From: Pararhizobium capsulatum DSM 1112
Lineage (GTDB): Bacteria > Pseudomonadota > Alphaproteobacteria > Rhizobiales > Rhizobiaceae
Direction of reading: 5' to 3'
Assembly (NCBI RefSeq): GCF_030814475.1
Contig: NZ_JAUSVF010000002.1
Span: 434,001 to 498,000, forward strand
Length of the DNA: 64,000 nucleotides
Shown: one piece after another, positions 61,656 to 64,000 of the stretch
Layout: each line of letters opens with the position of its first letter
Position numbering within the stretch: position 1 is the stretch's first letter
Position numbers and translations under genes: made by a program
The notes under the pieces: generated by a model
Seen by the model: the letters and a program-made list of their open reading frames with translations, nothing else
Told to the model about the DNA's origin: nothing
The model's database searches: none

Positions 61656-62996
61656 CAGGTTGCGGAAATAGCGCTAATTTTTCTACCGATCCTCGCTAGA
61701 CGGTTCGAAGACGAGCGGGGATGAGGCTTTTTCAGCGGCCTTTTCGGCCCTTTTGTCGTCATCCGCCCTGTCTCGGCGGATTGCGGGCGCGATTATGCCG
61801 TCGTCAGCAGCTTTGGCAGCCTCACCAGATTATAAGCCGTCGCTGTCAGGGTGAACATCCAACCGACGCGATCCTTTCCGCGATGGCGGGTCTTGCGCAT
61901 TCCGCCGCTGGTCTTGGCCCAGCCGAATACCTCTTCGATGCGTTTTCGGATGCGCTGACTGACAGCGTAGCCGGGGTGATGGGTGGTACGACCATCGATG
62001 GCTGAGCGTCGGTTCGCCGTGTTCTGAGCAACGTGTGGCGTCACCTTGATATCCCGCAAGGCGGCAACGAAGTCTGCCGTATCGTAGGCTTTGTCTGCAG
62101 CCAATGTGATGCGATGACGACCATCCATGCGGCCCACCATATCCAGTGCAGCCTCGCGCTCTGCGGTTCCTGTCGCATGGGTCAGCGTGGCGTCGACAAC
62201 CAGCCCGTTGCGGTTTTCCATGGTGACGTGGCCCATGTGGCAAAGCTTGGCCGCCTGCCCACGGGCCTTCTTGTAAAGCCTGGCATCCGGGTCGGTGGTC
62301 GACGCGTGAGTTGCGTTGCTGCGCTTCTCGCCGTGGAAATCCCGCTCAGGGTTGCGTGCCGTAGCCTTTGCGGGCTTGTTCGCGTCAGCGCCGGAGCCGT
62401 TGTTGTCATCACCGTCACCATCAGTCTCGTCCTTGGGCTTGAAGCTCTTCATGCTGGCCCAGGCTTCGATCAAGGTGCCGTCCACCGAGAAGTGCTCGTC
62501 TGACAAGAGAGCCTTAACTCGCGGCTGGCTCAGCAATGCGGCCAGGAACTTGGCGGCGATGTCGCCAGCCAGGAGCCGCTCACGGTTCTTGGTGAACACG
62601 GTGACGTCCCAGATCGGCGCGTCCATCGACAAGCCGACGAACTATCGGAACAACAGATTGTAGTCCATCTGCTCCATGAGCTGGCGCTCCGAGCGGATCG
62701 TGTAGAAAGCCTGCAACAACAGGGCGCGCAGAAGCTTCTCCGGCGGGATCGACGGGCGGCCGATCGCTGAATACATCGCCTCGAAATCAGGCGACAGAAC
62801 TTCCAGTGCCTCGTCGACAATCGCGCGGATTGCCCGCAGCGGATGGCTTGTCGGAACGCGTGCTTCGCAGCTCACATAAGAAAACAGACCCGCCGTCTGG
62901 ATATCACTGCCCCGCATGTCCTGCTCCTGCCGGCCAATCACTCGGGCATGCAATCACGCCAGTCCGCTCGCAGCAAGCGCCTTTTTCCGCATCCTG
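61656..62996 (-). mobile_element. IS5-type insertion sequence inside tnpB, 1341 bp
   Basis: Terminal inverted repeats CAGGTTGCGGAAATAGCGCT (left) and CAGGATGCGGAAAAAGGCGC (right, complementary strand). The target CTAG is duplicated at 61652-61655 and 62997-63000. It encodes one transposase on the minus strand. Size and repeats fit the IS5/IS1182 assemblage. Confidence 0.9.
61793..62917 (-). pseudogene. IS5-family transposase with in-frame amber stop
   Basis: From ATG 62917 the frame reads RGSDIQTAGLFSYVSCEARV, then PSIPPEKLLRALLLQAFYTI, up to YNLLFR. A TAG at 62642-62644 stands where relatives have Trp (LLFRWFVGLSMDAP). Reading resumes in frame with FVGLSMDAPIWDVTVFTKNR and runs to LPKLLTTA. 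The DDE catalytic part (HFSVDGTLIEAWASMKSF, LAADKAYDTADFVAAL, RKRIEEVFGWAKT) lies after the stop. One base change explains the defect, so the copy decayed recently. Confidence 0.9.
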
Positions 62997-63092
62997 CTAG
63001 ACCGCCATCCCTGACCAAAGCCATCAACGAAGCCGCTCCCTTGCGAAAGTCGACCGGTTGGCAGGAGACGTAAACGACAACGCCAGACGCAA

Positions 63093-63500
63093 TCATGCCC
63101 TGCGCACCGCCCGTAGGATCTTGGCAAGATGATCCGGCTCGATATCTCCGGCAACGCGCACCACGACGTCACCCATGACGATCTCCACCGGTGAACTTGC
63201 AACAGCTTCGACGCGCGCGAAACTAACCCTTTCATTAGCCTCTTTCGAAAGGGGCACCACCGATCCCGAGGCCAATGCCTTGCGACGCCAGCCGTAAAGC
63301 TGCGAAGCATCCAGTCCTGCAGCGCGTGCGATAGCCGAGACATTCGCCCCCGGCAGAAACGTCTCGGCAATCAGCCGCGCCTTCTCGTCATCCGGCCAAT
63401 CGCGCGGCTTACGTCTCGACCGTACCGGTGTTGCTGTCAAAACCTCAAAGGCACGAGCCTGATTCACACTGTCGCTCATAGGATTCTCCGCATGATTCAT
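63093..63500 (-). CDS. tnpA: IS66 family accessory protein TnpA
   Basis: 135 residues, or about 128 from the second Met (MSDSVNQARAFEVL). Helix-turn-helix region DWPDDEKARLIAETFLPGAN and VSAIARAAGLDASQLYGWRR. The C-terminal part is VEIVMGDVVVRVAGDIEPDH and LAKILRAVRRA, normal for the family. Stop overlaps the tnpB start. First gene of the IS66 element, intact. Confidence 0.9.
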   Translation of the reverse strand: MNHAENPMSDSVNQARAFEVLTATPVRSRRKPRDWPDDEKARLIAETFLPGANVSAIARAAGLDASQLYGWRRKALASGSVVPLSKEANERVSFARVEAVASSPVEIVMGDVVVRVAGDIEPDHLAKILRAVRRA

Positions 63501-63707
63501 GCCGAAAATGAGCCATTTTACGACGCCCCGCTACGTGGGGTCGCCTGCGCTTACTTAATAGTAGTGGTGTCAAAGGCTCATTTCGGCATCAAACGACGGT
63601 TTTTATGAAACGCCTATGTCCAAATACGTCGGTGGAGACTTTACCAACTTAACGAACTTGACGAAATGGCAGCGACTGGTTATTTTAATTTCAGAAGGTG
63701 GATTGTC

Positions 63708-64000
63708 ATGCCCGTCACGAAAACGTCAGCAAGTGAAACTCCAAATATCGCGCTATCAATGAAGCTGCCTCGCAAGGCCGATTTCGAAAAAGCGTTGCTC
63801 AATCAGTATACCAAGGCGGTGCAGCTGAGCCAGAAGGCTGGCCATCAGGTGAGTTTCCGCGTCGTCGTGGATCCGCGCGCCGGAGCGCAGACAATTTCGA
63901 TCGTCGAGGAAGACCCACTGGTTGGCGACAGTGTGTTTCCGGTCGAAGAGGCTGGCGAACCGGATGACGAACTGAAGGCAGCCCTGTCCTCCGCAAGAGA
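63708..64000 (+). CDS. unknown gene, runs off the right edge
   Basis: ATG 63708 has GAAGGTGG about 7-14 bases upstream, and the frame is open for 97 codons to the end of the window. It reads MPVTKTSASETPNIALSMKL, then PRKADFEKALLNQYTKAVQL, AGHQVSFRVVVDPRAGAQTI and an acidic stretch EEAGEPDDELKAAL. No family recognised, no signal peptide or membrane span. The IS66 target site lies 146 bases upstream, so its promoter region may have been altered by that insertion. Confidence 0.6.
   Translation, partial: MPVTKTSASETPNIALSMKLPRKADFEKALLNQYTKAVQLSQKAGHQVSFRVVVDPRAGAQTISIVEEDPLVGDSVFPVEEAGEPDDELKAALSSAR

Larger units (their letters stand above)
61407..63096 (-). pseudogene. tnpB: IS66 TnpB split by an insertion
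   Basis: The 5' part (63096 to 62997) reads MIASGVVVYVSCQPVDFRKG and on to LVRDGG. The 3' part (61651 to 61407) continues DPFNSALYVFRSKRKDRVRI and ends in TGA. Removing the inner element and one CTAG copy joins them into 345 bases, exactly 115 codons, in frame, the normal TnpB length. The start overlaps the tnpA stop (ATGA). It was intact before the insertion. Confidence 0.92.
59726..63554 (-). mobile_element. IS66-family insertion sequence, interrupted by an IS5-type element
   Basis: Ends GTAAGCGGTTAGCCGACCCC (left) and, on the other strand, GTAAGCGCAGGCGACCCCAC (right) are matching imperfect terminal repeats. Both sides are flanked by the same 8 bases TTAATAGT (59718-59725 and 63555-63562), the IS66-typical target duplication. 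Genes run tnpA, tnpB, tnpC from right to left. Without the inner 1341-bp element and its 4-bp duplication the unit would be about 2.48 kb, the usual IS66 size. Confidence 0.93.

Overview
The window looks like a piece of a Rhizobiaceae replicon (Agrobacterium/Rhizobium type), probably a secondary chromosome or large plasmid. This rests on high-GC coding style, a cellulose operon of the alphaproteobacterial type (bcsN-bcsA-bcsB-bcsZ-TPR), a typical rhizobial intergenic repeat, IS66-family elements, and dense sugar and ABC-transport catabolic clusters. The organism call is inference; no rRNA, tRNA or replication gene is present to fix it.

Layout. (1) 0-3.8 kb: the end of a deoxysugar catabolic operon (mutarotase 3' end, Gfo/Idh/MocA oxidoreductase, MaoC-like protein, SDR dehydrogenase, enolase-superfamily L-fuconate dehydratase), which reads as a non-phosphorylative L-fucose-type route. 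(2) 4-6.7 kb: an FtsK/SpoIIIE translocase paralogue without membrane segments. (3) 6.9-17.9 kb: a small conserved gene, then a minus-strand carbohydrate ABC transporter with a GH2 glycosidase, two LacI regulators with palindromic operators and a phytanoyl-CoA dioxygenase-like enzyme. The right edge carries a decayed second copy of the ftsK 3' end and its terminator region. (4) 18.3-20.6 kb: a secreted Sel1-repeat protein with three near-identical 324-bp tandem repeats plus a partial fourth. (5) 20.7-32.5 kb: a MocR regulator divergent from a PNPOx-like gene, a GNAT acetyltransferase, a ureidoglycine aminohydrolase-type cupin followed by a complete branched-chain-type ABC transporter, a FAD/NAD(P) protein and small unknowns. 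(6) 32.6-40.2 kb: a giant bacterial alpha-2-macroglobulin coupled to penicillin-binding protein 1C. (7) 40.4-48.9 kb: the cellulose synthesis operon, tightly coupled by ATGA overlaps.

At about 48,826 the cellulose TPR gene is cut and joined out of frame to the 3' half of a WcaF-like acetyltransferase. From there to about 54.7 kb the DNA is visibly AT-richer and holds a surface-polysaccharide fragment (Wzx-like flippase, Wzy-like polymerase, GT4 glycosyltransferase, small lipoprotein, SGNH hydrolase). This looks like a horizontally acquired block.

From 54.8 kb to the end is an insertion-sequence graveyard: a DDE transposase, an IS5 remnant cut by a truncated IS66, an AAA/DUF4143 ATPase, a TIR-like defence gene truncated beside another IS66 remnant, and a structurally resolved IS66 (59,726-63,554, 8-bp target duplication TTAATAGT). 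That IS66 is itself interrupted by an IS5-type element (61,656-62,996, target duplication CTAG) whose transposase has an amber stop. An unknown gene runs off the right end.

I did not find one clearly new multi-gene system. The strongest leads are the ftsK 3'-end duplication bracketing an 11-kb catabolic segment, the cellulose/exopolysaccharide recombination joint, the ureide-type cupin plus ABC transporter with its nested palindrome, and the homogenised Sel1 repeats.
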